DNA of 64,000 nt from Vampirovibrio sp041737375 (GCF_041737375.1 NZ_JBGSRV010000007.1:1-64000); one strand, 5' to 3'. Numbered from the stretch's first letter, positions 54,268 to 62,563 are shown. Program-made: numbers and translations. The notes: generated by a model from the sequence alone, not told the origin.

Positions 54268-55713
54268 ATGATTAATTCCGTTCGCGCAAATGCACCAGCA
54301 CCTGCTGTAAAACCTACCGAGAAAAAACATGAAGACAAAAAGGTAGAGGAGAAAAAAACACCCTCGTCAGCTCCGGCCCAGGCTGAAGCTAAGTCTGCAC
54401 CAGCGTTGCCTAATAATGCAGATCCTAAAGCAGTAGCCGGCAAGGCACAGGTTGCCCAAGCCCTCAACCCCAATAAGCCGCCCTCTAAGCCCAATAAGCC
54501 CAATAAGCCCTATAACCCCTATAACCCCTATAACCCCGATGAGTCCAATAAGCCCTATAAGCCCTATAAGCCCTATAACCCCGATGAGCCCAATACGCCC
54601 AAACAAATACCCATGAAACCAGAGCCCAAGCAAAAAGACACTGCAAGGCAGTCTTTTTATGTTGGCGATAAACCTTATTCAATAGAACAAGCACAGGGTC
54701 TTGCTGGCTTGGTTGAAACGGATGCAACCAAAAGCAAGATTCTGGATCCCAAGGATCAAGCTAATAAAACGAATGATGGCACCCTTTCACAGGGAGAATT
54801 GACCGCAGCGCAAGCCAATATGAAAAAAAATGACATTTACGATGAACGTGTTAACGTGCTCAACGCGGGCTTTAAGGAAATAGATACGGATGAAAATGGC
54901 CTCTTGACTCACTCAGAAATTAAATCCGGGCTAAACATAAAAATGCATGATGGCAGTATCGATCCGTTCAAGCAGGGTGGCATCGGAAATTGTTTTCTCC
55001 TGAGCAGCATTAATTCTGTTAATAATGACAAAGAAGGCAAGGACGTGCTGAAAAAATCCATTAAAAATAATGGTGATGGCAGCTACAACGTAACCTTTGC
55101 TGGCGATAAAACCCATAAATCTTATCAAGTAACCGATGCCATGCTGAGTGAGCAAGCAGCCAGAGGCGAGCTTAGCAGAGGTGACAAAGATACCCAGATT
55201 CTAGAAGCAGCTGGCCGAGAATATTACAGAACGTCCGAAAATGGTCGGGATATTAATCTCGGTGGTAGTGTGTATGAAGCTCAGGAGCTACTAACTGGCC
55301 AGAAAAGCAAAGTGGCCAGTTCCAAATCAGAGAAAGAAGCCGTATGGGATAAGATGCTGAATGATAAAGATGGCATTTCAGTAGTATTTGGCGGAAGGGC
55401 CCAAGGTGATGGCACAGCTGGCGCAGACATTCAAAATCATGCCTATGCCGTTAAAAGCGTGACTGCCGATTCGGTGACCTACAGCAACCCGTGGTTCTCC
55501 GGCAAAGAGTTCACCATGTCTAAAGAGAGCTTCCTGAATATGAAAAATCAGGTTGGCTTCCAGGAAGTAGAGGCGCCGCAACCTGCTTCGAAGCCGAAAC
55601 AAGCTGCCGGGAATCCAAAACCAGCTCGGGGCCGGGGCCCCGTTCGGAATCCGGAACCAGCTGCCGGGAATCCAGAACCCGCTTCGGGTCGGGGACCCGT
55701 TCGAAATCCGTAA
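54268..55713 (+). CDS. Calpain-like cysteine protease with EF-hands and RGPVRNP tail
   Basis: 481 aa. Residues 1-60 are Lys/Ala/Pro-rich; 66-108 form a low-complexity NKP/YNP/YKP repeat; 166-177 and 206-217 (DTDENGLLTHSE) are EF-hand loops. The protease core matches calpain C2: oxyanion Q236 and nucleophile C242 in KQGGIGNCFLLSSI, H391 in QNHAYAVKSV and N407 in TYSNPWFSGKEF. Calpains cleave proteins in response to calcium and are rare in bacteria. The C-terminus carries two copies of RGPVRNP. No signal peptide is seen. With the calcium-binding gene upstream it suggests a calcium-triggered pair, perhaps active inside a eukaryotic cell. Confidence 0.8.
   Translation: MINSVRANAPAPAVKPTEKKHEDKKVEEKKTPSSAPAQAEAKSAPALPNNADPKAVAGKAQVAQALNPNKPPSKPNKPNKPYNPYNPYNPDESNKPYKPYKPYNPDEPNTPKQIPMKPEPKQKDTARQSFYVGDKPYSIEQAQGLAGLVETDATKSKILDPKDQANKTNDGTLSQGELTAAQANMKKNDIYDERVNVLNAGFKEIDTDENGLLTHSEIKSGLNIKMHDGSIDPFKQGGIGNCFLLSSINSVNNDKEGKDVLKKSIKNNGDGSYNVTFAGDKTHKSYQVTDAMLSEQAARGELSRGDKDTQILEAAGREYYRTSENGRDINLGGSVYEAQELLTGQKSKVASSKSEKEAVWDKMLNDKDGISVVFGGRAQGDGTAGADIQNHAYAVKSVTADSVTYSNPWFSGKEFTMSKESFLNMKNQVGFQEVEAPQPASKPKQAAGNPKPARGRGPVRNPEPAAGNPEPASGRGPVRNP
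54474..54600 (+). repeat. In-frame 9-bp tandem repeat coding NKP/YNP/YKP
   Basis: Variants of CCCAATAAG, CCCTATAAC and CCCTATAAG repeat about 13 times, in two larger blocks each ending in a Pro-Asp-Glu triplet. The unit is a multiple of three, so copy-number changes would keep the frame. Confidence 0.85.
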
Positions 55714-55826
55714 AAGGCTTAACCGGAAGTATCAAAAATCCTTAAGCTGATATTGATACGGTTAAGACGGCATTATTGATGAAAAGCGACCTTGTAAGCG
55801 GCAGGGTCGCTTTTTGTTGAGAGGGT
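55689..55826 (+). repeat. 138-bp exact direct repeat, copy 2 (gene tail plus terminator)
   Basis: Identical to 53904-54041. It again starts in the last codons (GPVRNP) and runs through the stop and terminator. A diverged extra copy of the tail-coding part lies just upstream at about 55630-55660 within the same gene. Confidence 0.93.
55786..55815 (+). terminator. Intrinsic terminator of the calpain-like gene
   Basis: GCGACC/GGTCGC stem followed by TTTTT, identical to the terminator at 54001-54030. Confidence 0.7.
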
Positions 55827-56200
55827 TTACCGTAGCGTAGGGGCAAATCAAATGGAGAAGTTTCCTAGCCCCTTCCCTTTTTATTTTACGTTTTCATGGG
55901 TATGGAAATATCTCGAATGGCTTGCAGGGCGCTTGCCAAGCTCCAACGCTTTTGCGGTGTTGCTCGGCATCTCCGCCTTGTGGGCTTGGCCTCTCCCAAA
56001 AAAATAAATGGCAAAGTGCTCTGCCATTTATTTTTAATCAGGCTGCTGGCCTTGGACAAAATCGTTTTAATACGGATTGCCTGTTCGGCCATGCACTCGC
56101 TTTTCATGGTCTGGGCTTCGTTTTTGAACCCCATGACTATAGAGCGATCCGCTCGTTTACGCCCGGAATTTTAATGCGGAACTGAGCGGTAATAGGCGGG
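55827..56200. other. Region without a supported gene between two convergent units
   Basis: Overlapping short frames on both strands run straight through the hairpin at 56000-56035 and lack ribosome sites, so none is called. The stretch 55905-56000 is GC-richer than its surroundings, and its origin is unclear. Confidence 0.4.
56000..56035. terminator. Bidirectional hairpin
   Basis: Perfect 14-bp stem AAAAATAAATGGCA (56000-56013) with TGCCATTTATTTTT (56022-56035) and an 8-nt loop. It could stop transcription of the leftward gene at 56201, about 165 nt past its stop, and any rightward read-through. Confidence 0.65.
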
Positions 56201-57136
56201 TTAGGCTGCGGGGGTGTTGGCCTGTCTAAAGGCATCTATGGCGGGTCCCAGCGCCCGGTTGACCACGTTGTTCTGGTAATAATCGGCGTTGGGGTTGCCG
56301 GTGCTTACGGGCAGGTAAGCATTCTGCACCACCGATTGTCCAGCCAAGCCCCCGGTGGTAGTGGATGAGGAGCCGCCGCCTATTTTATCCACATCGCTGC
56401 GGTTTGCCAGTTTGCTTAAATCCTCAACGCTGATGTGGCCGTCATAATTACCGTCATCGTCTCGACCGGTATCGGCGGCTTTAAATAACGCTTCGTTTTC
56501 CAGTAGTTTCTTTGCGGCTTCCCTAACCGCTTCGGGGGCTTTTTCATCATTCTGAAGCCGGAATAAATCTTCGCGTTTCAAACCGGCTTTAAATTGGCCC
56601 CGCAAATGGTCTTTCAGGGTTATTACTGCCTCAGTATTGCTCATTTTGGGTTTAGGCTGAGTGTTTGGATTGGCCGTGACCTGGTTCACGGTTTCCAGCG
56701 TAAATAGCCCATCGGACTTGCCATCAAACTGATCCAGACGTCCCCGTAAACCGTTTTGGTTATCCAGCAGGTAGCGAATGGCCTCTTGATCTTCCTTGCT
56801 GTATTTTTCGGTGGTATCTTCCATGGCTTTACGCAGATCGTCGATACTGATTTTATTGTCCTTTTCGCCGGTGGTTTGGGCATCTAGCTCAGCCCCCACA
56901 CTTTGAATTCTGGCCAATGCGGTCATATCATTCAAGGGTTGGGGTTGTTGCGTTTGCGCGGACATAATGGAGCCGAGGTCATTGGACGTAAATCCGGGTT
57001 GGTTTTTGCTTGGCTGAAAATATTGGCTGCCAATGTCGTGATTGGTATAAGGCTTTGCCTGGGCTGCTTGCCCTTCGGATTGCGCCGGATTATAAAGTGA
57101 ATAAACATTTGGACTGCCTGATATTGGTGATGCCAT
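56201..57136 (-). CDS. EF-hand-like protein resembling HrpK/HrpF-type secreted proteins
   Basis: 311 aa, no signal peptide. The N-terminal 60 residues are Ser/Pro/Gln-rich. Calcium-loop-like segments occur at about 85-101 (GEKDNKISIDDLRKAME), 135-146 (DQFDGKSDGLFT) and 222-240 (ADTGRDDDGNYDGHISVEDL). The last closely follows the D-x-G-x-x-DG-x-IS-x-DDL pattern seen in plant-pathogen HrpF/HrpK and NolX proteins, which are type III secreted. The similarity is from memory and covers short motifs only. GGGGGGAAA precedes the ATG. It is next to two other EF-hand genes, forming a calcium-binding cluster. Confidence 0.65.
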   Translation of the reverse strand: MASPISGSPNVYSLYNPAQSEGQAAQAKPYTNHDIGSQYFQPSKNQPGFTSNDLGSIMSAQTQQPQPLNDMTALARIQSVGAELDAQTTGEKDNKISIDDLRKAMEDTTEKYSKEDQEAIRYLLDNQNGLRGRLDQFDGKSDGLFTLETVNQVTANPNTQPKPKMSNTEAVITLKDHLRGQFKAGLKREDLFRLQNDEKAPEAVREAAKKLLENEALFKAADTGRDDDGNYDGHISVEDLSKLANRSDVDKIGGGSSSTTTGGLAGQSVVQNAYLPVSTGNPNADYYQNNVVNRALGPAIDAFRQANTPAA

Positions 57137-57386
57137 AGTACGATTTCCCCCCTGTATCCAAGCTTACTAAGAAGCGATTAGGCCATAAGCCTGTGTTTTA
57201 AGCCTTCCGCAATTGAGATTACCCCTCAAAAAAATCCATCTCTTTTTCATCCTCACACCGTTGTTCCTGAATTGATAAGTCAATGTGGGAACATAGGCAT
57301 AAAAACAAAAGCTTCCGTTTTTGTGCGTGCTTTGTAACAGGTCGTTGTTTGGGGAAGTATTTATATTGAAAAAAAGATAAAGAAAA
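57137..57386. other. Intergenic region upstream of the EF-hand-like gene
   Basis: AT-rich. It should hold the leftward promoter of the gene ending at 56201; no clear -10/-35 pair or ORF is supported. Confidence 0.35.
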
Positions 57387-57415
57387 GCACCCGATCGGTC
57401 GTGCCGACCGGGTGC
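57387..57415 (-). terminator. Terminator of the SLH gene
   Basis: GCACCCG (57387-57393) pairs with CGGGTGC (57409-57415), with inner TCGG/CCGA pairing. On the - strand it is followed by TTTTC and more T residues, 30 nt past the stop at 57445. Confidence 0.75.
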
Positions 57416-57444
57416 ATCGTCGTACCGCTCTCTATACAAATGGA

Positions 57445-58866
57445 TTATTGGGTATTGGTGGCGGGGTCGCTACCCATGCTTTCAAGGCGGAGTTGCAAGC
57501 GATCACCAACCCCGATAACGATGTTGCTGCTGCGTTTGTCCAGCGGATCCATTGGCTTGTCGCTGACCTGTTGCACCATGGCTTGATCCAGCACTTCGGC
57601 CTTACCAATTTTGGTGCCGTACAGGGAGCCGGACGAGGTGTTAATCTCACGCGACAGCGCTGCGGTGGAGCGATCCGGGTGGAATACCACGCCTTGCATT
57701 TCCTTGGCCTTCAAAATGCCATCGGTATTGGCAATGGTGGCGCTCATCGGAATGCGCTGTCCAGCAGGGGTAATAAACCCGTTAAAGGCAAAACCCAGTT
57801 GAGCGTCTTCGTTGGTCTGGTTTTTGGAAACCACGTTGGTGATGACGCCCAGCACTTTGCTGCCCGCAGGGGCCACAATTTTGCCGCTGGTGTCAAACAG
57901 GGGGTGATCCAGAATCAGCATGACCGGATCGCCAGGTCTGTTGAACTCGGAATACAATGCCTTAGCCACGGTGCCGGTAAAGGTGGTGTTGGCTGGCAAG
58001 CTCATGGCGCTATCGGCGGACAGGGTGGTAGGCGTGGTGGTGGTATTCACTGTGCGAAACTCAGGAATGGTATCGGCGCTGTTGCGATAAGGGGTGGATT
58101 TGTAGCCGATTTTCTGGCTGGCGGCTTCAGTGGTACTGCTGGTTTCAGTGCTTTCTCCGTAAACCGCGCTGGTGCCAGTGCTGGTGGTTGTCTCATCACC
58201 GGGTTGGGTTTGGGCAATCACTTCACCATTTTGCACAATGGCGATATCCCGGTTTTCGTACAAATCGTTCAGCAAGGCTGCCGTTTCCGCACGGGTAATG
58301 GGGCGCATTGGCTCAATTTTATCGGTGCCGGAAGCCGGATCAATTTCAAACAAATTGTATTGAATGGCGGTGGCTACCTGACGGCGCGCGGTGGGGGGCA
58401 CTTGATCGCCATCGGAATATTTGCTGAGAATGGTGGTGGCTTCCGCATCACTGACCAAGGGCTTGTTTAAAGCGCCACCCATAGCGGCAAGCGCTTCCAC
58501 ACGACGAACCGGATTGGCGGGGCGAAACACGCCGGTGGGATAGCTGGTGATCCACTGCTGGTTATCAACATTGCTGAAGCCCCAGTCATTTTTGGAAACC
58601 TGCTTGAAGCTGGGAACGGTTTCCGCTTTTTGAGCTTCCAGCCCCAGTGCTTTTCCAGACATCTGGGTGAATTCTGCACGGGTTAACCAGGCGTCGGGAT
58701 GAAAATTGCCATCATTAAAGCCGCTCATCACCTGCATATCAACCATTGTATTGATATCACTTTGCGCCCAGTTGCCACTGACATCCGAGTAATTGGTAGC
58801 GGCATAGGTGACCCCGGAAGCCAAAGACAAGGTGACGGCCAAAGCGATTAAGTTACTTCTTTTCAT
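57445..58866 (-). CDS. S-layer homology (SLH) domain protein with beta-rich C-terminal domain
   Basis: 473 aa. Signal peptide to VTYAA. Residues 25-205 contain SLH repeats (NYSDVSGNWAQSDINTMVDM, GFNDGNFHPDAWLTRAEF, then SYPTGVFRPANPVRRVEALA and the third with EPMRPITRAETAALL). A Thr/Ser-rich spacer (to about 265) leads to a domain with LPANTTFTGTV, APAGSKVLGVITNV and FITPAGQRIPMSA, a pattern I associate with cyanobacterial SLH proteins and loosely with TrbI. SLH domains tether proteins to peptidoglycan-linked glycans. AGGAGT precedes the ATG. Confidence 0.9.
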   Translation of the reverse strand: MKRSNLIALAVTLSLASGVTYAATNYSDVSGNWAQSDINTMVDMQVMSGFNDGNFHPDAWLTRAEFTQMSGKALGLEAQKAETVPSFKQVSKNDWGFSNVDNQQWITSYPTGVFRPANPVRRVEALAAMGGALNKPLVSDAEATTILSKYSDGDQVPPTARRQVATAIQYNLFEIDPASGTDKIEPMRPITRAETAALLNDLYENRDIAIVQNGEVIAQTQPGDETTTSTGTSAVYGESTETSSTTEAASQKIGYKSTPYRNSADTIPEFRTVNTTTTPTTLSADSAMSLPANTTFTGTVAKALYSEFNRPGDPVMLILDHPLFDTSGKIVAPAGSKVLGVITNVVSKNQTNEDAQLGFAFNGFITPAGQRIPMSATIANTDGILKAKEMQGVVFHPDRSTAALSREINTSSGSLYGTKIGKAEVLDQAMVQQVSDKPMDPLDKRSSNIVIGVGDRLQLRLESMGSDPATNTQ

Positions 58867-59518
58867 GGTGGTTACTCCTATTTGTTGTAAATTAATGAGT
58901 CAAACTGCGATAAACAGCGAGTGAACTCACGCAGGCATTGATCCTTGTCTGGTTAAAAAATTCATAAGCGGCGGTACGAATGCCGAAGATGCGCTGGAAC
59001 GTGATTGTTGCCAAACTTCAGTTCCTTAAAACCAGACAATATTTTTGAAGAATCAGGGTGAGATATAACCCTGAGATATGTTTTGCGAGCGTGTTCCGCG
59101 TGCATCACCCATCTGTTTGGAATACACAACAGATTAAGTCACTACTGCTGACTCTACAATTACCCTGTCGGCTAGAAGCAAAGCCCTCTATTGGCTAAAG
59201 TCCTGAAGCCAGAGGAATAAGTCTGTTTACCGCCACCTGCCTGTTTTTAACAGTGAGCGTTAATACCCGCCGGATACCGGCTATTGTTAAAAAAAACGAT
59301 TGGTTGAGTTGAACATTCCTCTAGCCTCCTCGTCTTTTAAAAAGATGAACTCAATGAATTTGAATTTGCTTTACAATGGTTTTATAAACGGTTTTATAAA
59401 CAATTAAAATTCAGGGTTCGAGACGTTTGTGGTTTATTCATTGATTTCAGATTTTTTTCGTTTGAGTTGCGTTCGGTAAAGCGTTTGGGTGTTTCACCTG
59501 AGCAGGAAGGGTTTGTCT
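58867..59518. other. Long divergent leader/control region of the SLH gene
   Basis: About 650 bp without a gene. Inverted repeats include TTGTCTGGTT (58945-58954) with AACCAGACAA (59030-59039) enclosing a 75-nt loop, and TCAGGGT/ACCCTGA (59053-59074). A perfect tandem duplication of GGTTTTATAAAC lies at 59378-59401. These suggest a structured 5' leader for the SLH mRNA, but no known riboswitch is recognised. Confidence 0.45.
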
Positions 59519-59809
59519 ATGTTTGAAATGCTTTTAAAGTCCGCCTTTGAGTCCGGTGGCGATGTGTTTGTTTTCATGCATGGTTTTAGCAGTCCGCTGC
59601 GGGGTCGTGTTCAGGATCTTAACGATGAGTTTTTCACTTTTTTTCAAACGGGAAAGCAAGGCAATGTCCTGTGGGCGTTTCGAATCAGCGATATGATTTC
59701 TTGCGGACTTTTGGTTGGGCCACCACTGGATGAGCAGGCGCTTCGCTCCCCTGCGGCTCCTACGGCCATGCTGGAAGGGCTTCCATTCAACGATTCCGAG
59801 CTGTCTTAA
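59519..59809 (+). CDS. Small protein with an Sm/Hfq-like strand pattern
   Basis: 96 aa. The middle GDVFVFMHGFSSPLRGRVQD is followed by LNDEFFTFFQTG and VLWAFRISDMISCGLL. This order of strand, Gly turn, strand with internal Gly, Asp-x-x-phobic strand and closing hydrophobic strand is what LSm/Hfq folds look like (G-x-L-x-G-x-V-x-x-x-D-x-F). The family is not recognised with certainty. GGAAGGG lies 7 nt before the ATG at 59519. Single gene with its own terminator. Confidence 0.6.
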   Translation: MFEMLLKSAFESGGDVFVFMHGFSSPLRGRVQDLNDEFFTFFQTGKQGNVLWAFRISDMISCGLLVGPPLDEQALRSPAAPTAMLEGLPFNDSELS

Positions 59810-59835
59810 AAGACGGTTTTGTTTATTTGAAATTC

Positions 59836-59865
59836 AAAAATGGCCGTAATGATACGGCCATTTTT
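59836..59865. terminator. Bidirectional intrinsic terminator
   Basis: Perfect 13-bp stem AAAAATGGCCGTA (59836-59848) with TACGGCCATTTTT (59853-59865), loop ATGA. It serves the small gene from the left and the L,D-transpeptidase gene from the right. Confidence 0.85.
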
Positions 59866-59903
59866 GGTGTCATCAGTCAGGGCTAAAGCCGACCGTCGTC
59901 GCT

Positions 59904-60755
59904 TCAATTCTCTAAAGGGCCAATGGGTTGCAAAATCACTTTTTCAACCGGTCCTTTTTCTGGCGTTGTTTGCAGCGCATCCGGCGGTTTGATTTCAGTG
60001 TCAATCAAACCCACCCGGACATACTTTTCCAAAGGCTGGCTGAGGGCCGCTTTGAGTTCTTCTTCATCCACTTTGGCCGAAGGGAATTGCTTGACAATAT
60101 CCGCTTTGATGGCTGCCACGCTGGGCATGCCCCGCCGAAATTTGTCGGCGTATACCGCCACCCGTACTTCATCGGCATGCCTGCGAATGATCACCGGCTG
60201 ATAGACCACCTCCACCGGGGTGCCAACCTCTACCAGGTTAAATAAAACTTCGGCATCGGGGATTTTTAAGCGTACGCATCCATGAGAACTGAGTTTGCCC
60301 ACCGAGGTAGGGTTATCGGTTCCGTGCATGCCATACTCCCCGCCCGAGTTTTGCAAAAAGCCAATCCAGCGGGTGCCTAAAGGGTTGTCTTCTCCCGGTG
60401 CCAGCCGCATTTTACCGGAACCCATATAAGGGTTTTCCCAGCCCGGATCTTCGACCTTGCGGATGACGCTAAACTTGCCAGTGGGGGTAGGAAAGCCCAC
60501 CCGGCCCACCCCAACCGGGAAAAATCGAACAATGCGCTCGCCCTCGTAAACCCACAAGGTGCGGCTGGGAATGTTGATTTTAATATGACGGGTTACCAGT
60601 TGAACCTGCGCTGTGGGAGCCGGGCTGGCGGGCTTTGAATTGCCCGGTGCTTTGGAAACCGGTTCGGCGCTCATTGCGTAGCCCGCGGTTAGACCGAGGA
60701 CTATAATGAGCGCCAAAAGCGGATGAGTGGTATGGGTGAAACGAACTGAATTCAT
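59904..60755 (-). CDS. L,D-transpeptidase (YkuD family)
   Basis: 283 aa with a signal peptide (cut near AMSAE). The YkuD catalytic domain has GRVGFPTPTGKFSVIRK, NPLGTRWIGFL, GEYGMHGTDNP and the active-site SSHGCVRLKIPDAEVLFNLV, with the Cys nucleophile and its His. It forms 3-3 peptidoglycan crosslinks or attaches proteins to the wall in the periplasm. The C-terminal 90 residues are an extra domain without recognised motifs. GGGAGT precedes the ATG. It follows the secreted-protein gene by 57 bp. Confidence 0.93.
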   Translation of the reverse strand: MNSVRFTHTTHPLLALIIVLGLTAGYAMSAEPVSKAPGNSKPASPAPTAQVQLVTRHIKINIPSRTLWVYEGERIVRFFPVGVGRVGFPTPTGKFSVIRKVEDPGWENPYMGSGKMRLAPGEDNPLGTRWIGFLQNSGGEYGMHGTDNPTSVGKLSSHGCVRLKIPDAEVLFNLVEVGTPVEVVYQPVIIRRHADEVRVAVYADKFRRGMPSVAAIKADIVKQFPSAKVDEEELKAALSQPLEKYVRVGLIDTEIKPPDALQTTPEKGPVEKVILQPIGPLEN

Positions 60756-60812
60756 GGGTTACTCCCGGTAAGGTTCCGGTTGCGCCTCGTTCGTTTCGCT
60801 GCTTACCGGTTT

Positions 60813-61484
60813 TTACCAATAACCCCGAACCGTGGATCTTCGTTGGGTGGGTGGGGGTGCAGTCGTCGAAGAGGTGGTGGTACTTTCTTCTGAGCTGGCA
60901 ATCGTTGTGTTGATGTCAATCATGCTAACGATTTCCTGTTCGTTAATAAAGTTGCTGGAAGCGATCTGATTGCCCTCGGAATCATTAATATAATAGGCAA
61001 CCTCTTGACCGGGCGTCAAGCTGGCGGTTTGAGCCTGATCAATCTGCACCACCCTGGCCCCGTTCGGTGGAATCACCGCGGTCATATTCAACTGTGGCAC
61101 ACTAAATGTCACTGGGTTGGGCGTGGGGTTCAGTACCCGAATGGAGGTATTGGCCGAGCCAATTTTCAATTTGGGCAGCACCATGGGGCTGGTACCGTCC
61201 GCTGTTCCCACAATCACTTCGTTTTGACCATAGCCAAACTGATTGTTCAGAACCAGGCTGCTCACTCCGGGTGTTGTGGATGGGGTGCTGCTGCTTTGGG
61301 TGGTGGTGGTTGTAGTGGTGCCGTACTGGGTGGTGGTATCGGTTTGAGTGGTGCTACTGTCACTTTGGGTGGTGCTGCTATCGGTTCTGGGTTGAACCGG
61401 ATCGTCGGCCAAAGCGCCTAGCGGTATGCTGAGACTTAAAATGGCGACCGTGGTCAGGCTTGATGCCAGTTGTTTGTTTCTCAT
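60813..61484 (-). CDS. Secreted Thr/Ser-rich protein with a small beta-sandwich domain
   Basis: 223 aa. Signal peptide to PLGALAD; then a low-complexity Thr/Ser stretch (about 30-70, runs of Thr). The domain at 75-190 includes KIGSANTSIRVLNPTPNPVT, FSVPQLNMTAVIPPNGARVV and TPGQEVAYYINDSEGNQIAS, a cupredoxin-like strand order, but without a clear His-Cys-His-Met copper site. The tail is again Ser/Thr-rich. GGAGGGATT precedes the ATG. It heads a two-gene unit with the L,D-transpeptidase. Confidence 0.7.
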   Translation of the reverse strand: MRNKQLASSLTTVAILSLSIPLGALADDPVQPRTDSSTTQSDSSTTQTDTTTQYGTTTTTTTQSSSTPSTTPGVSSLVLNNQFGYGQNEVIVGTADGTSPMVLPKLKIGSANTSIRVLNPTPNPVTFSVPQLNMTAVIPPNGARVVQIDQAQTASLTPGQEVAYYINDSEGNQIASSNFINEQEIVSMIDINTTIASSEESTTTSSTTAPPPTQRRSTVRGYW

Positions 61485-61936
61485 AATCCCTCCTAATCCC
61501 TACTGAAGTGGTTTGGTAGAGTGGTTTGCCCAGCCGGTAAAGCAGAATGGGCTTTTTGCGAAAGCAATTGCGGGTGTGCCGATATTTATGGATTGTATTT
61601 TTAATGGATCAAAAAACTGGAAGGGTTTTAGCGGGTGCCTGATGATAGGCTGGCCTTGCCATAAACCCTGATGTTATCCCTAAATTTATCCTTGAATTTT
61701 ATGCTTAGAGGGAACAGTGTAACGGATGGCAATCGATTTGGTAATTTGCCATCCGGCTAGAGATTGGATACCCAACCGAGGGATTCGGGTGGCGAGCATG
61801 GGTATGGCCCAGGCAAATTTCAGGCCCACTCAAAAAGGTGAACCGTTTCGGGCTCACCTTTTTGATAAGGGGTTGATGATTTTTGGTTGTGGCGTGATGG
61901 TTGGCAGCCCCATGCAGATGAGAGGCCGCTATTTCA
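61485..61936. other. Intergenic region with two hairpins
   Basis: It contains a perfect 10-bp inverted repeat CGGATGGCAA (61723-61732) with TTGCCATCCG (61746-61755), and the terminator at 61832-61863. No ORF is supported. Confidence 0.45.
61832..61863 (-). terminator. Terminator of the DprA-like gene
   Basis: 10-bp stem AAAAAGGTGA (61832-61841) with TCACCTTTTT (61854-61863), about 75 nt past the leftward stop. It is bidirectional in form. Confidence 0.7.
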
Positions 61937-62563
61937 TTAATCCAGATACAGGCAGGTGACCAGTTTATGGTTTTCGTTGGCATAGTCAATGGCGGTATGC
62001 AAGGTGGGGCTATCGTGAGACAGCAAGATGATCAGTTGCTGACCCTCGTCCACGATTTCCCGGTTGCACAGGCGGCTGGCATCGGCCAGTTTCATCATGC
62101 TCCACTCGGGATGCTCCACGATATTGGGAATGCCAATGAGTTGATCCTGCACATCGGAAGGTTGCTGGCCGATGGTTTGGGGCAGGATGACCCGCAGCAG
62201 TTCCGGGTTGCCTTTCATGGCCCCCCGAATGGCGGCGGCGTTGGTGCCTGAAGATCCGCCACTGGTGATAATCTGGTTGCCGTTGTGGGTGAGAGAAAAA
62301 GCCAGCATTTCGATAATTTGCTGATGGGGCAACGGAATGTTTCGGCTGCCGATAATGGCGATGGCCTTGGACTTTTGCTGCAGCATGGAAAGCTCGGCGG
62401 CCAAATCGTCGTTGGGATCAGGGGTGTCTTGATCGATATCGTCGTTGGACAGAATGGGGACTAAAATGGTCTGCTCCTGCTTGGGGTCGTCAAACAGATT
62501 GTTTATGCCGATAGCGGCCAAGGCTTTTTGCACTACGGCCTCAGGCGAGGAATGCTCAGTCAT
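61937..62563 (-). CDS. DprA-like Rossmann (SLOG) protein, cyanobacterial type
   Basis: 208 aa. The core AIAIIGSRNIPLPHQQIIEM, then NQIITSGGSSGTNAAAIRGA and LLRVILPQTIGQQP, is the single SLOG/DprA-like domain of the short proteins annotated in cyanobacteria as DNA recombination-mediator protein A. It is much shorter than true DprA (about 360 aa) and lacks the SAM and winged-helix parts. A role in recombination is only inferred; nucleotide or nucleic-acid binding is likely. GGAAGGG precedes the ATG at 62563. Confidence 0.85.
   Translation of the reverse strand: MTEHSSPEAVVQKALAAIGINNLFDDPKQEQTILVPILSNDDIDQDTPDPNDDLAAELSMLQQKSKAIAIIGSRNIPLPHQQIIEMLAFSLTHNGNQIITSGGSSGTNAAAIRGAMKGNPELLRVILPQTIGQQPSDVQDQLIGIPNIVEHPEWSMMKLADASRLCNREIVDEGQQLIILLSHDSPTLHTAIDYANENHKLVTCLYLD

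Noticed and set aside
55886..56174. Open frames on both strands across a perfect hairpin
   Set aside because: They read through a 14-bp terminator-like stem and lack ribosome sites.
57412..58470. 352-codon frame antisense to the SLH gene
   Set aside because: Gly/His-rich shadow of the SLH gene, and it starts in that gene's terminator.
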